Source: a virus
Strand: one strand, 5' to 3'
IMG/VR virus record: IMGVR_UViG_3300011116_001116
Coordinates: 1-36,336 of that record
Length of the DNA stretch: 36,336 nt
The translations under genes were made by a program, and so were the position numbers. The notes under the pieces are model-generated. The model worked only from the letters and a program-made list of their open reading frames with translations. It was not told the DNA's origin and ran no database searches. This document shows, piece by piece, positions 1 through 6,446 of the stretch; the first letter of the stretch is position 1, and each line of letters opens with the position of its first letter.

Positions 1-400
1 TTCTATCACCTTTCATAATAAGTTCCAAGTCACACTCAAAAACAGGTTGTCTAACTTCTTTATCAATTTTAAACTTGTTAACGGTTTCTAACTCCAACTC
101 ATAGTGAACTCTACTACCCATGTTTGTTGATACAATTCCACTTTGTTTCCATTCCTCTAACAAAGAGTGCATCACATACGGACTACCTTTTGCAATTTGT
201 CTTGCAACATCTTCAGCAGGAAACTCGTCATAAAACAACTTCATAACTTTAGAAACCGATGGGAAATCATCTCTTACTTTACCATTCGTGTCCACCATAG
301 TGTATTTATGTTTGTCTTCTTCAAACGTTAATTGAAACTCATTTTGTTTTTGTGATATTATTTCTCTTATTTCTTTTGCTACTTCTTTTAAATCTATCAT
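1..400 (-). CDS. RecB/Cas4-like PD-(D/E)XK nuclease, N-terminal part (cut by window edge)
   Basis: The frame opens with ATG at 400-398 and stays open for 133 codons to the window edge, so the C-terminus is missing. The visible part has the layout of phage-type RecB/Cas4-like exonucleases. A beta-strand start (LTFEEDKHKYTM) is followed by an FPSVSKVMKLF segment at about residues 46-56, then a helix and the motif GSRVHYELE at 95-103. In this superfamily that motif supplies the first catalytic His/Glu. The Asp and Glu-x-Lys motifs would lie beyond the edge, so catalytic competence cannot be judged. Its start overlaps the primase stop as ATGA, which suggests translational coupling and a shared replication/recombination role. 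The family call is from motif pattern only; another PD-(D/E)XK subgroup is possible. Confidence 0.62.
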   Translation of the reverse strand, partial: MIDLKEVAKEIREIISQKQNEFQLTFEEDKHKYTMVDTNGKVRDDFPSVSKVMKLFYDEFPAEDVARQIAKGSPYVMHSLLEEWKQSGIVSTNMGSRVHYELELETVNKFKIDKEVRQPVFECDLELIMKGDR

Positions 401-1311
401 TTGAATTCTACGTAATATTTTTCTATGTCTCCTTTTAAATCACAGACATCTTTATCTTTTGGTAGTTTTACCAACTTTACCCTATTGTAAAGTGCCCCAC
501 CATTTAGTTTATCATATAAGTTTTTTGCGTCGGTGTAAGCGTCACCATCCAAACAAACTATTATATTCTTTTTAGCTTTAGTGTATAATTTTTCCCAAAG
601 ATTATCATTTAGAAACTTTCCTAATAAACAAATTGAGTTATCCAAAAAGAAACTGTCAAACACACCCTCAACTAAGTATATGTCTTTTTTCCAATCAATA
701 AGACTTTCATTAAAAATTAAAAAATCCTTCGAAGCTTCAGGGTTTTTGTACTTCAACTTACTTCGTGGATTCCATGACCTTGAGACAAAAAAATTGAGTT
801 CTCCTTTTTTATCAAACGAGGGAACTACAATTCTTCCGGCATATTCACCTTCCAAACAGAAACCAATTTGATATTTTTCAATGATATAATCGGAAATTCC
901 CCGTTTATGTAGGTAATTTATGGCTTCTTTTCTTGGAATATGAAGTGGGTGAACCTCATCAAACTTTTTGTATTCTTTTGGTAGTACAAGTTTTTTATAA
1001 ACTTTTTCTTTTTTTTCAAACTCATCAGGTCTGATTAACTTATAGATTTTCTTATCTTTTTTATTTCCAAACTTATCAATAAGTTTTCCTAAGTGTCCGT
1101 GAGTTCCGTGTGTTTCACCGCAAGACCAACAATGGTAAACATTTTTTTCTAACGATACTTCTAAATTTCCTTTACCATCCCCCTTATCTAATCCTTTTAT
1201 TTCGTAGGAACACACGGGGCAGTCATAACCGATTTGACCGTTACTATCGTCGTACTTATGTGGTTCACCCAAAAAACCATCTAATAAATCTTTTAATATA
1301 TCATAATCCAT
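397..1311 (-). CDS. DNA primase, DnaG-type with zinc finger and Toprim domain
   Basis: This 304-residue protein should synthesise RNA primers for lagging-strand replication together with the phage helicase. The N-terminus has a zinc-binding module with C31-x2-C34 and C61-x2-C64 (YDCPVC and YHCWSC). A DnaG-like catalytic core follows: GRIVVPSFD at 159-167, the Toprim glutamate motif VEGVFD at 214-219, and the acidic motif CLDGDA at 253-258, with a KDKDVCDL segment near 286-292 at the position of the usual lysine-aspartate motif. It is shorter than bacterial DnaG and lacks the C-terminal helicase-binding domain, as expected for a T4 gp61-like or other phage primase. The stop overlaps the start of the downstream nuclease by 4 bases. 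The HNH gene lies 31 bases upstream. Confidence 0.9.
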   Translation of the reverse strand: MDYDILKDLLDGFLGEPHKYDDSNGQIGYDCPVCSYEIKGLDKGDGKGNLEVSLEKNVYHCWSCGETHGTHGHLGKLIDKFGNKKDKKIYKLIRPDEFEKKEKVYKKLVLPKEYKKFDEVHPLHIPRKEAINYLHKRGISDYIIEKYQIGFCLEGEYAGRIVVPSFDKKGELNFFVSRSWNPRSKLKYKNPEASKDFLIFNESLIDWKKDIYLVEGVFDSFFLDNSICLLGKFLNDNLWEKLYTKAKKNIIVCLDGDAYTDAKNLYDKLNGGALYNRVKLVKLPKDKDVCDLKGDIEKYYVEFK

Positions 1312-1342
1312 TAGGTAAAATATAATAAAAAGATTGTAATAA

Positions 1343-1864
1343 TCAAAACTTATTACTTTTTATATAATTTTCTGATGCCCATAATGGTTGTAAATTTTCT
1401 AAAGAATTAATAATTTTTGGGTCTTCGTTTTTATCAAAAGAAGATATTGGTCTTATGTGGTCTATATGCCATAAACCATAATTTTCCCAACTCATACCAT
1501 TTTTAAAATTTTTTTCTAAATGTGTTTTCAATTCTTGAGCACTATAACCCAATATGTTAATAGTGTGGTCTTTTTTTAAAATTTCTAAATGTTTAATTGT
1601 CCTATATAACTGAGCCCTCCAAGAATATATATGTTTGTTTTTTTTATAGTAATTTTTATAAAATTCTCTAAGATAATGTTTGTTATTTTGTCTAAATTCT
1701 TTTACCCTTTTTCTATGTTCTATTTTTATATTTTCGTAATTTTCTTTAAATTTTTTTGACCTACACATTTTACATTGCTCCCTATAACCATCTTTTCTTC
1801 TTTTATGTTTATGAAATTCTGTTAATGGTTTTTCTATTTTACAAATGATACATACTTTACACAT
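1343..1864 (-). CDS. HNH endonuclease with N-terminal zinc ribbon
   Basis: This 173-residue protein has two cysteine pairs at the N-terminus (C5-x2-C8 and C31-x2-C34), a very basic helical middle, and a C-terminal HNH fold. The HNH signature is visible as W-H-I-D135-H136 (WHIDHIRPISSF), N157 in ENLQPL, and N166 in ENYIKSNK. Proteins of this architecture are common as free-standing, homing-type endonucleases in phage genomes. It sits between the leader-peptide genes and the primase and is preceded by a terminator, so it appears to be its own insertion-like unit. No intron or split neighbouring gene is visible, so free-standing homing is an inference; a packaging or defence role is less likely at this size and place. 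The ATG is 7 bases from a TATTTAT promoter candidate. Confidence 0.85.
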   Translation of the reverse strand: MCKVCIICKIEKPLTEFHKHKRRKDGYREQCKMCRSKKFKENYENIKIEHRKRVKEFRQNNKHYLREFYKNYYKKNKHIYSWRAQLYRTIKHLEILKKDHTINILGYSAQELKTHLEKNFKNGMSWENYGLWHIDHIRPISSFDKNEDPKIINSLENLQPLWASENYIKSNKF

Positions 1865-1870
1865 ACATAG

Positions 1871-1884
1871 TATAAATATTTATA
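1871..1884 (-). promoter_or_regulatory. Candidate phage promoter (TATTTAT motif inside a 14-bp palindrome)
   Basis: The sequence TATAAATATTTATA is a perfect palindrome between the terminator at 1889-1915 and the HNH start at 1864. On the minus strand it gives TATTTATA ending 6 bases before the ATG. Because it lies directly after a terminator, a new promoter is expected about here. It contains both the recurring TATTTAT motif and the T4 late-promoter-like TATAAATA, so the palindrome itself cannot tell which matters. Confidence 0.4.
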
Positions 1885-1888
1885 TAAC

Positions 1889-1915
1889 AAAAAACCCACC
1901 TTTGAATGGGTGGGT
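1889..1915 (-). terminator. Intrinsic terminator after the 166-aa leader-peptide gene
   Basis: Read on the minus strand, ACCCACC, an 8-base loop and GGTGGGT form a 7-bp GC-rich stem followed by six Ts. It ends the unit carrying the genes at 2456-2869 and 1943-2443. Its distal half shares 21 consecutive bases with the terminator at 3006-3036. Confidence 0.9.
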
Positions 1916-1942
1916 CGTAGTCAAATTATAATAAAATAAATA

Positions 1943-2443
1943 TTATGACACAGCACATTCGTCAATGTTATTTACAATTGAGAAAGTTATAAATTTTCCC
2001 TTTTCAGCCTCACTAGGAGATTTGTACCTTATATGAAACACAACGCGCTCTTCATCCAAATTTGCCGGAGTAACCTCTATAAAGAATGATTTTTTTTGTC
2101 CAGGTCCAAGTAATTTTTGAGTTACTTGAGGATAAATGTCTACTTCAATAGAACTAACGTCTACATCAATTAATCTTATTCCTGTTTTTGTAATATTTTC
2201 TACTACTATTTCTGTTTTGTACACATCTTGTCCTCTTCCTTGTTTATAAACTTGAAAAAATTCACATATGTTCCCATCTACCTTGTACCCATAGTTTTCA
2301 TCTTTCTCAAGTTTTAAATCAGTTGCCATACCTTGTGGGGTAATTAATTTAATTTTCAAAGGGGCACTTTCTTCTTGTTCTGAAATAACTCGTCTTACAA
2401 TACGAGATAAATCCGATTCTGTTAATCTTACTATTCTTTTCAT
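1943..2443 (-). CDS. Leader-peptide protein A: shared 22-residue N-terminus plus beta-rich cargo (166 aa)
   Basis: Residues 1-22 (MKRIVRLTESDL, then SRIVRRVISE) are identical to the protein at 3053-3529, and the DNA encoding them is identical too. The segment is basic and amphipathic: hydrophobic residues L12, I15, V16, V19 and I20 recur every three or four positions. After E22 the protein changes to an unrelated, beta-rich domain with alternating hydrophobic residues, resembling an Ig-like sandwich; I do not recognise a family. There is no signal peptide or membrane segment. It follows the 137-aa leader-peptide gene by 12 bases and is followed by a terminator. A targeting or propeptide role for the N-terminus is inferred: I20-S21-E22 resembles the I/L-x-E cleavage site of T4 prohead protease. 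Confidence 0.85.
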   Translation of the reverse strand: MKRIVRLTESDLSRIVRRVISEQEESAPLKIKLITPQGMATDLKLEKDENYGYKVDGNICEFFQVYKQGRGQDVYKTEIVVENITKTGIRLIDVDVSSIEVDIYPQVTQKLLGPGQKKSFFIEVTPANLDEERVVFHIRYKSPSEAEKGKFITFSIVNNIDECAVS

Positions 2444-2457
2444 ATTTATTTTTTTTT
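2374..2457 (-). repeat. 84-bp perfect direct repeat, copy 1 (leader peptide coding region plus 5' leader)
   Basis: Positions 2374-2457 are identical to 3460-3543. The copy spans the poly-A/T leader, the ATG and the first 23 codons of the 166-aa gene. A shorter identity of about 40 bp, covering the leader and first nine codons, is seen at the 2869 gene start. Identity extends through synonymous positions and the untranslated leader. Confidence 0.95.
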
Positions 2458-2869
2458 AATAATTCATACCCCCTCTATCAGGTCTAATTTTATCTGCAAT
2501 ATCTTTAAAGTTTTGAATAAATAAAGTGGCTAAAGTTGCAAAAGTAACAAGACCACCTACGCTCATAATTTTGTCTGACTTTTTGGTTCTTCTTACTTCT
2601 CTTCTAATTTTTCTTCCCGTTCTTCTAAACCATTGAACTAATTTTCTTAACCATTTTGGTTTTCTTCTTGATAATTCCATAATGTAGTTTTCAGCGTCTT
2701 CTTCTGTCATATCTGCAAATAAATTATCAACACATGTTTCCATTGCCATATCATCGTTTTCGTCACAATTTTCTATAGCAACCTCTGCTTGCATATTTGT
2801 ATTTTCATTAACAATTCTTCTAACAAGTCTTGTTAAATCTCCCTCTGTTAATCTTACTATTCTTTTCAT
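2456..2869 (-). CDS. Leader-peptide protein B: basic, membrane-segment-containing small protein (137 aa)
   Basis: The N-terminus MKRIVRLTEGDL, then TRLVRRIVNE, is a diverged copy of the leader shared by two neighbours. After it comes an acidic stretch (about 25-65, with DENDDMAMET and MTEEDAEN). Next is a strikingly basic, Trp-containing stretch of about 30 residues (70-100; WLRKLVQWFRR, KIRREVRR). A hydrophobic segment at about 103-122 (SVGGLVTFATLATLFIQ) could cross a membrane, and the tail is short and charged. I recognise no family. The combination suggests a membrane-active or nucleic-acid-binding small protein, for instance an internal protein delivered with DNA or a lysis accessory, but this is inference. 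It opens a unit that follows the terminator at 3006-3036 and has a promoter-candidate motif 28 bases upstream. Confidence 0.82.
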   Translation of the reverse strand: MKRIVRLTEGDLTRLVRRIVNENTNMQAEVAIENCDENDDMAMETCVDNLFADMTEEDAENYIMELSRRKPKWLRKLVQWFRRTGRKIRREVRRTKKSDKIMSVGGLVTFATLATLFIQNFKDIADKIRPDRGGMNY

Positions 2870-2897
2870 ATTTATTTTTTTTTTTATTTATTTAATA

Positions 2898-2904
2898 ATA
2901 AATA
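2898..2904 (-). promoter_or_regulatory. Candidate phage promoter TATTTAT upstream of the 137-aa gene
   Basis: The minus strand reads TATTTAT 28 bases before the ATG at 2869. It lies between the terminator at 3006-3036 and the gene. Motif, poly-A leader and spacing match those upstream of the 3529 start (27 bases), so the pair looks like duplicated control regions. The remaining intergenic bases, 2905-3005, hold nothing else I can identify. Confidence 0.4.
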
Positions 2905-3005
2905 TATCTTCAATCCAAAAAAACTTTTTTCCTATATCAATTCTATGAATGATTCTCGAAAATATACTATTCAACAATAATAAATTTAAGGGAATATCAA
3001 TTAAC

Positions 3006-3036
3006 AAAAAACCCACCTTTGATTGGTAGGTTTTTT
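3006..3036 (-). terminator. Intrinsic terminator after the 158-aa leader-peptide gene
   Basis: On the minus strand ACCTACC pairs with GGTGGGT around a 7-base loop, flanked by A and T runs of six. The one non-Watson-Crick pair is a U-G wobble in minus-strand RNA but would be a C-A mismatch in plus-strand RNA, which fixes the direction as minus. It is nearly the same sequence as the terminator at 1889-1915. Confidence 0.88.
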
Positions 3037-3052
3037 GTAGTTTTATAATCTC

Positions 3053-3529
3053 TTATCTCATTCCATCAAAAAAAATCAATTCTTGTACACAATATAATAT
3101 ATAGTTTGCTTTCTTGCCGTTAGTTTTAACCATTATTCTTTGTTCATAATTAACTCTACCATTAGAGTCCATATTTTCTGTGGCAGTTCCTCCTTTTACT
3201 AATTTTTGTATTGCTGTAAATCCAAAAGTTTGACCTGGCTGTACTTCAAAAGGTACTCGTTTATCAAATTTAATTGTCATATTATCGTTCATAGGTACAA
3301 TATCGTATATTGTAATAGGTAATTGTCCCGCATTTTTAACACCAGTAAATTTAAACTCAATTGTATCTCCAAATTCAACATTAGTATTGCGAGGATTTCT
3401 AACCATTAATTGCCCTGTCAACGGTCCTGCATTTCCTTGTTTCAAAACACCAATTGGACCTTGTTCTGAAATAACTCGTCTTACAATACGAGATAAATCC
3501 GATTCTGTTAATCTTACTATTCTTTTCAT
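3053..3529 (-). CDS. Leader-peptide protein C: shared 22-residue N-terminus plus beta-rich cargo (158 aa)
   Basis: The first 23 residues are identical to those of the 166-aa protein, ending in VISEQ. The rest (GPIGVLKQ onward) differs completely. It is rich in beta-forming residues, with phrases such as VEFGDTIEFKFTGVKNAG and FEVQPGQTFGFTA that resemble an Ig-like or DUF-type sandwich domain. No family is recognised. It is followed 16 bases later by a terminator, so it ends a transcription unit; the RuvC-like gene lies 60 bases upstream. The shared start with a distinct body argues that residues 1-22 act as a portable tag, possibly removed after E22. It may instead be a generic N-terminal helix that docks on a common partner. 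Confidence 0.85.
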   Translation of the reverse strand: MKRIVRLTESDLSRIVRRVISEQGPIGVLKQGNAGPLTGQLMVRNPRNTNVEFGDTIEFKFTGVKNAGQLPITIYDIVPMNDNMTIKFDKRVPFEVQPGQTFGFTAIQKLVKGGTATENMDSNGRVNYEQRIMVKTNGKKANYILYCVQELIFFDGMR

Positions 3530-3543
3530 ATTTATTTTTTTTT
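3460..3543 (-). repeat. 84-bp perfect direct repeat, copy 2
   Basis: This copy is identical to 2374-2457 and covers the 5' leader and first 23 codons of the 158-aa gene. The bodies of the two genes show no comparable identity, so the repeat boundary falls sharply at the end of the leader peptide. Confidence 0.95.
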
Positions 3544-3556
3544 TAGTTATTTAACT

Positions 3557-3563
3557 ATAAATA
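3557..3563 (-). promoter_or_regulatory. Candidate phage promoter TATTTAT upstream of the 158-aa gene
   Basis: The minus strand reads GTATTTATAG here, 27 bases before the ATG at 3529, in the 60-base gap after the RuvC-like gene. Spacing and poly-A leader match the 2869 gene. Confidence 0.4.
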
Positions 3564-3589
3564 CTTGATTGAAACAAAAAAAATTTATT

Positions 3590-4195
3590 TTACCAAATTT
3601 TTTCTTGTTTCATATAACCAAGAACACAAGTATATGAATCGGCCATATCATAACACTCTTTTTTTAGAGTATTGTTTCTTGTAAGTTGCCATATAATTTG
3701 TGGTTCTTTATCCGAAACTTTTTTCCAAATAATTTCTTTTTTATCTACATCTTTTGGTAATCCGCCAAACAATACAAATTTATCTTTATCATTTTTTTGT
3801 ATTAAATCAGGCCAAGCGTATTTTCTTGAATTATATGTTGATATGTAGTTTGGAACAATTCCCAATACATCGTATATTGATTTTGTAATCATTGAATTAT
3901 ATCTAAGTAGTGTTCCTACCGTCCATATATTATTTGAATTCAATAATGGTTCTTCAATAACAACTTTAGTTATCCCAAGGTTTCTATAATTTTGAAGTTT
4001 TTCTTCAAAAGAAACTACTTTCAATAGTAATTCTTGAATTTTATCTACAGTCTTAGGTTTTATTATTGGTGAAAAATGTGTTAATTCTAATAATTCTTTT
4101 GATTGAATATCAAATAATGACCACCCGATAGTTTTTGTCGATATATCTAATCCAAGAACTTTTGGTGAGTTCTTTAAATCTGATTTTGTTCCCAT
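3590..4195 (-). CDS. RuvC-like Holliday junction resolvase / RNase H-fold nuclease
   Basis: This 201-residue protein has the RuvC-type acidic pattern. D17 lies in the first strand (VLGLDISTKTIGW), E81/E82 follow the fourth strand (KVVIEEPLL), and D183 and D186 sit in the C-terminal helix (ECYDMADSYTCVLGY). Such enzymes cut branched DNA during recombination and clear junctions before packaging, so expression with late structural genes is sensible. The gene starts 6 bases after the stop of the 737-aa structural gene and lacks its own promoter motif, so it is probably co-transcribed with it. Branched-DNA resolvase is the likeliest role; a sequence-specific nuclease with the same fold cannot be excluded. 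Confidence 0.82.
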   Translation of the reverse strand: MGTKSDLKNSPKVLGLDISTKTIGWSLFDIQSKELLELTHFSPIIKPKTVDKIQELLLKVVSFEEKLQNYRNLGITKVVIEEPLLNSNNIWTVGTLLRYNSMITKSIYDVLGIVPNYISTYNSRKYAWPDLIQKNDKDKFVLFGGLPKDVDKKEIIWKKVSDKEPQIIWQLTRNNTLKKECYDMADSYTCVLGYMKQEKIW

Positions 4196-4201
4196 ATAAA
4201 A

Positions 4202-6415
4202 TTAAAAATCGTACTTAATAGGATACTGTTGTACACCTTGTCTTTTTTCGGGTGATTGTATCTTAGAAATAACCATAAGTTCTTTGTTTGCATTGTAAAG
4301 TGCAACTTCAGTGACATAAGGGGGGGTTGTTCCGTCCCAAGTTGGGTTAGATGAATCGAAAAATTGTGTTTGACCCAAATTACATAAGAAGTTCATAACA
4401 TATATTGTGGCTTGAATATCTGTTTCAATCGTTCCAAAAAAGAAGAATTCACCACCAAAATTTAAGGTTATTCCTGTTTGATTTAATACAGGTAATGTTA
4501 TATAATCATTAAGGTCATATATTGGTGCGGTGTCATACATATTTTTGGTTAATTGTAAAGTTGTTCCCGTTAAACCAGTTACTGTTAAATAACCGCCAAG
4601 TGTTGTTGCCGATAATTGTGATGTCACGTCAATTTCTCTCCACTGTGTTACATCGGGTCTTGTTGTTGCCGTTGTAACTTTTTGGGCTAATAACTTTATT
4701 TCATTTGCGGTAAATCCTGATGGTAATCCAACTGAAGGTACTTGTAAAAATGGAAACTCATTTCCGAATCTAACAAGAATATCAGATGCTCCTGGTAATA
4801 AACTTTGGTCGTTTCCTGTGATTGTTTGGTAGTAATTGCAATGAAGTGAATTTGTGAATGCAGAATTATTAAATCTATAAGTTAAAAATAATGTTTCAGT
4901 ATTTCCTGTTAATAATCCTTGTGTTCCTCCAAGTACTCCACTGAATGTATTTGGAGTTACTAATCCCAATTTAGGTGCCGGTAAAGTCCAACTTCTATTT
5001 GACTTATAGTTAAGCGCTGCAACAATTTCATCATCATCAAAAACAATAATTTTTAAGTCAGGAAACACTTTACCAATTCTATTAGGGATTCCATTTGTAT
5101 TTGGGTGAGTATCCCAAAGATGATAATATCTTAAACCAGGAGCATTAAAGTTTATACTTTTTCTAGACTCAATGTAATGTGGGGTAAATAAATTTAAGTT
5201 AGTGAATCCCGATGGGTCTGTGTAAAATACTTCACCTGTAGTCCCACTTGGGTTTTTGTGCCACATTAACCACGGTATGGAAAGTTTAAAGTTTCTTGCT
5301 TGACCTGTATTTCCCGGATTATTTGCATCATAATCTTGCATCGCAAACTTTTCACCATAATAGTTATCAATTGCCTGATTAGTATAATGAACAATCGCAA
5401 TGGCTTTTTGTTCAGATGGTTTTAAAGTTATTTTTTCAGAAAATGAATTATAAAAATATACCGAATCCGTATCTGTTTGACCGCTATCGGAGTAATAACC
5501 TAAATATTCTTTGGACCCCGTATATCCTGTTGATGCGAATTGATTAAAATCTTGGTTTACAGTATCAAAGATACCGGCCGGTGATTCTGTCCAAGGAATG
5601 TTCATATTCCAAACTTTAACATCATTTTGTGAAACATCACAATTAGTTTCAAAATTGAATACATTTGGATGCCAGTAAGGTTCGGGAGTAAAAGAATCGT
5701 AGATTACTGTCATACCTGATGGATAAAAAACAACTCTTGAGTCGCCAGTATAACCCATTCCACTAAAATTTGGTAATTGTCTATCAACTTGTATATTTAC
5801 GGTTGTTGCTGTGGATGTGTCACCTGTTACACCAACCACAACGTAACTAAAAATTGGTGCAGCCCCCGTAAACGGTTGTATGTTATTTGTACCATATAAA
5901 AATAAAAACATCCCATTTGTTACTGTACCTGATACTGTTTGGTCGAGACTTGAATAGGTTAGTGTTAGTACATTTCCTGAAGTTACCGCAGAATTTGAAA
6001 CAATAAAATTAGGATTAATAGTATAGGCGGTTGATGTGTAAGCACTAAAAACAACGGGTGAACCTGTTGACCCCGTAAAAAATCCACGAGGAGCTGCACT
6101 ATTAAATACATTATCTATGTAAGAAGCATCAAATGGTACTCCTAATGTGCTTCCTGATGTTGAGTCCACAAACAATGGGTATTTAACATGCATTCTATTC
6201 TTTTCAGGTATTGGTGCTAAATTTTGTGCGTTGTATTGAGGCATCAAAACGTTTAATTGTACATAATCTGTGTTACTTGTACAATTATAACATACTTCAC
6301 TATCACCAACCTCAAAATAGGAAATATCAAATTTACCTTGCGATATTTTTTTTCTGGCTGCGTCAGTGATTATGGTGTTAATTAACGCTGAGGTATTTTT
6401 GATTATATATGACAT
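4202..6415 (-). CDS. Tail fibre or baseplate-attached structural protein (737 aa)
   Basis: I do not recognise a named family. The N-terminus (IIKNTSALINTIITDAARKK, then ISQGKFDISYFEVGDSE) resembles the start of many phage tail-fibre and tail-collar proteins, where a helix and a short strand with a GD motif dock on the baseplate. The rest is long, beta-rich and low in charge, with many Gly, Thr, Ser and Asn residues, as in fibre shafts. There is one early Cys pair (CYNC, about residues 41-44), no signal peptide and no membrane segment. It is preceded by an AT-rich gap with a TATTTAT motif and followed closely by the RuvC-like gene. Fibre is favoured over adhesin-like enzyme because no catalytic motif is visible. 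Confidence 0.7.
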   Translation of the reverse strand: MSYIIKNTSALINTIITDAARKKISQGKFDISYFEVGDSEVCYNCTSNTDYVQLNVLMPQYNAQNLAPIPEKNRMHVKYPLFVDSTSGSTLGVPFDASYIDNVFNSAAPRGFFTGSTGSPVVFSAYTSTAYTINPNFIVSNSAVTSGNVLTLTYSSLDQTVSGTVTNGMFLFLYGTNNIQPFTGAAPIFSYVVVGVTGDTSTATTVNIQVDRQLPNFSGMGYTGDSRVVFYPSGMTVIYDSFTPEPYWHPNVFNFETNCDVSQNDVKVWNMNIPWTESPAGIFDTVNQDFNQFASTGYTGSKEYLGYYSDSGQTDTDSVYFYNSFSEKITLKPSEQKAIAIVHYTNQAIDNYYGEKFAMQDYDANNPGNTGQARNFKLSIPWLMWHKNPSGTTGEVFYTDPSGFTNLNLFTPHYIESRKSINFNAPGLRYYHLWDTHPNTNGIPNRIGKVFPDLKIIVFDDDEIVAALNYKSNRSWTLPAPKLGLVTPNTFSGVLGGTQGLLTGNTETLFLTYRFNNSAFTNSLHCNYYQTITGNDQSLLPGASDILVRFGNEFPFLQVPSVGLPSGFTANEIKLLAQKVTTATTRPDVTQWREIDVTSQLSATTLGGYLTVTGLTGTTLQLTKNMYDTAPIYDLNDYITLPVLNQTGITLNFGGEFFFFGTIETDIQATIYVMNFLCNLGQTQFFDSSNPTWDGTTPPYVTEVALYNANKELMVISKIQSPEKRQGVQQYPIKYDF

Positions 6416-6420
6416 ATTTT

Positions 6421-6427
6421 ATAAATA
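6421..6427 (-). promoter_or_regulatory. Candidate phage promoter TATTTAT upstream of the 737-aa gene
   Basis: The minus strand reads TATATTTATAAAATATG, with the motif 5 bases before the ATG at 6415. The context closely resembles that at the gp25-like start (TATATTTATTAAATATG). Confidence 0.38.
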
Positions 6428-6446
6428 TATTTTTTATAAATTTATT

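Noticed and set aside
2905-3005. Bacteroidota-type TTTG / TAnnTTTG host promoter
   Set aside because: Partial matches such as TATATTTTCG occur, but no pair with the right spacing was convincing.
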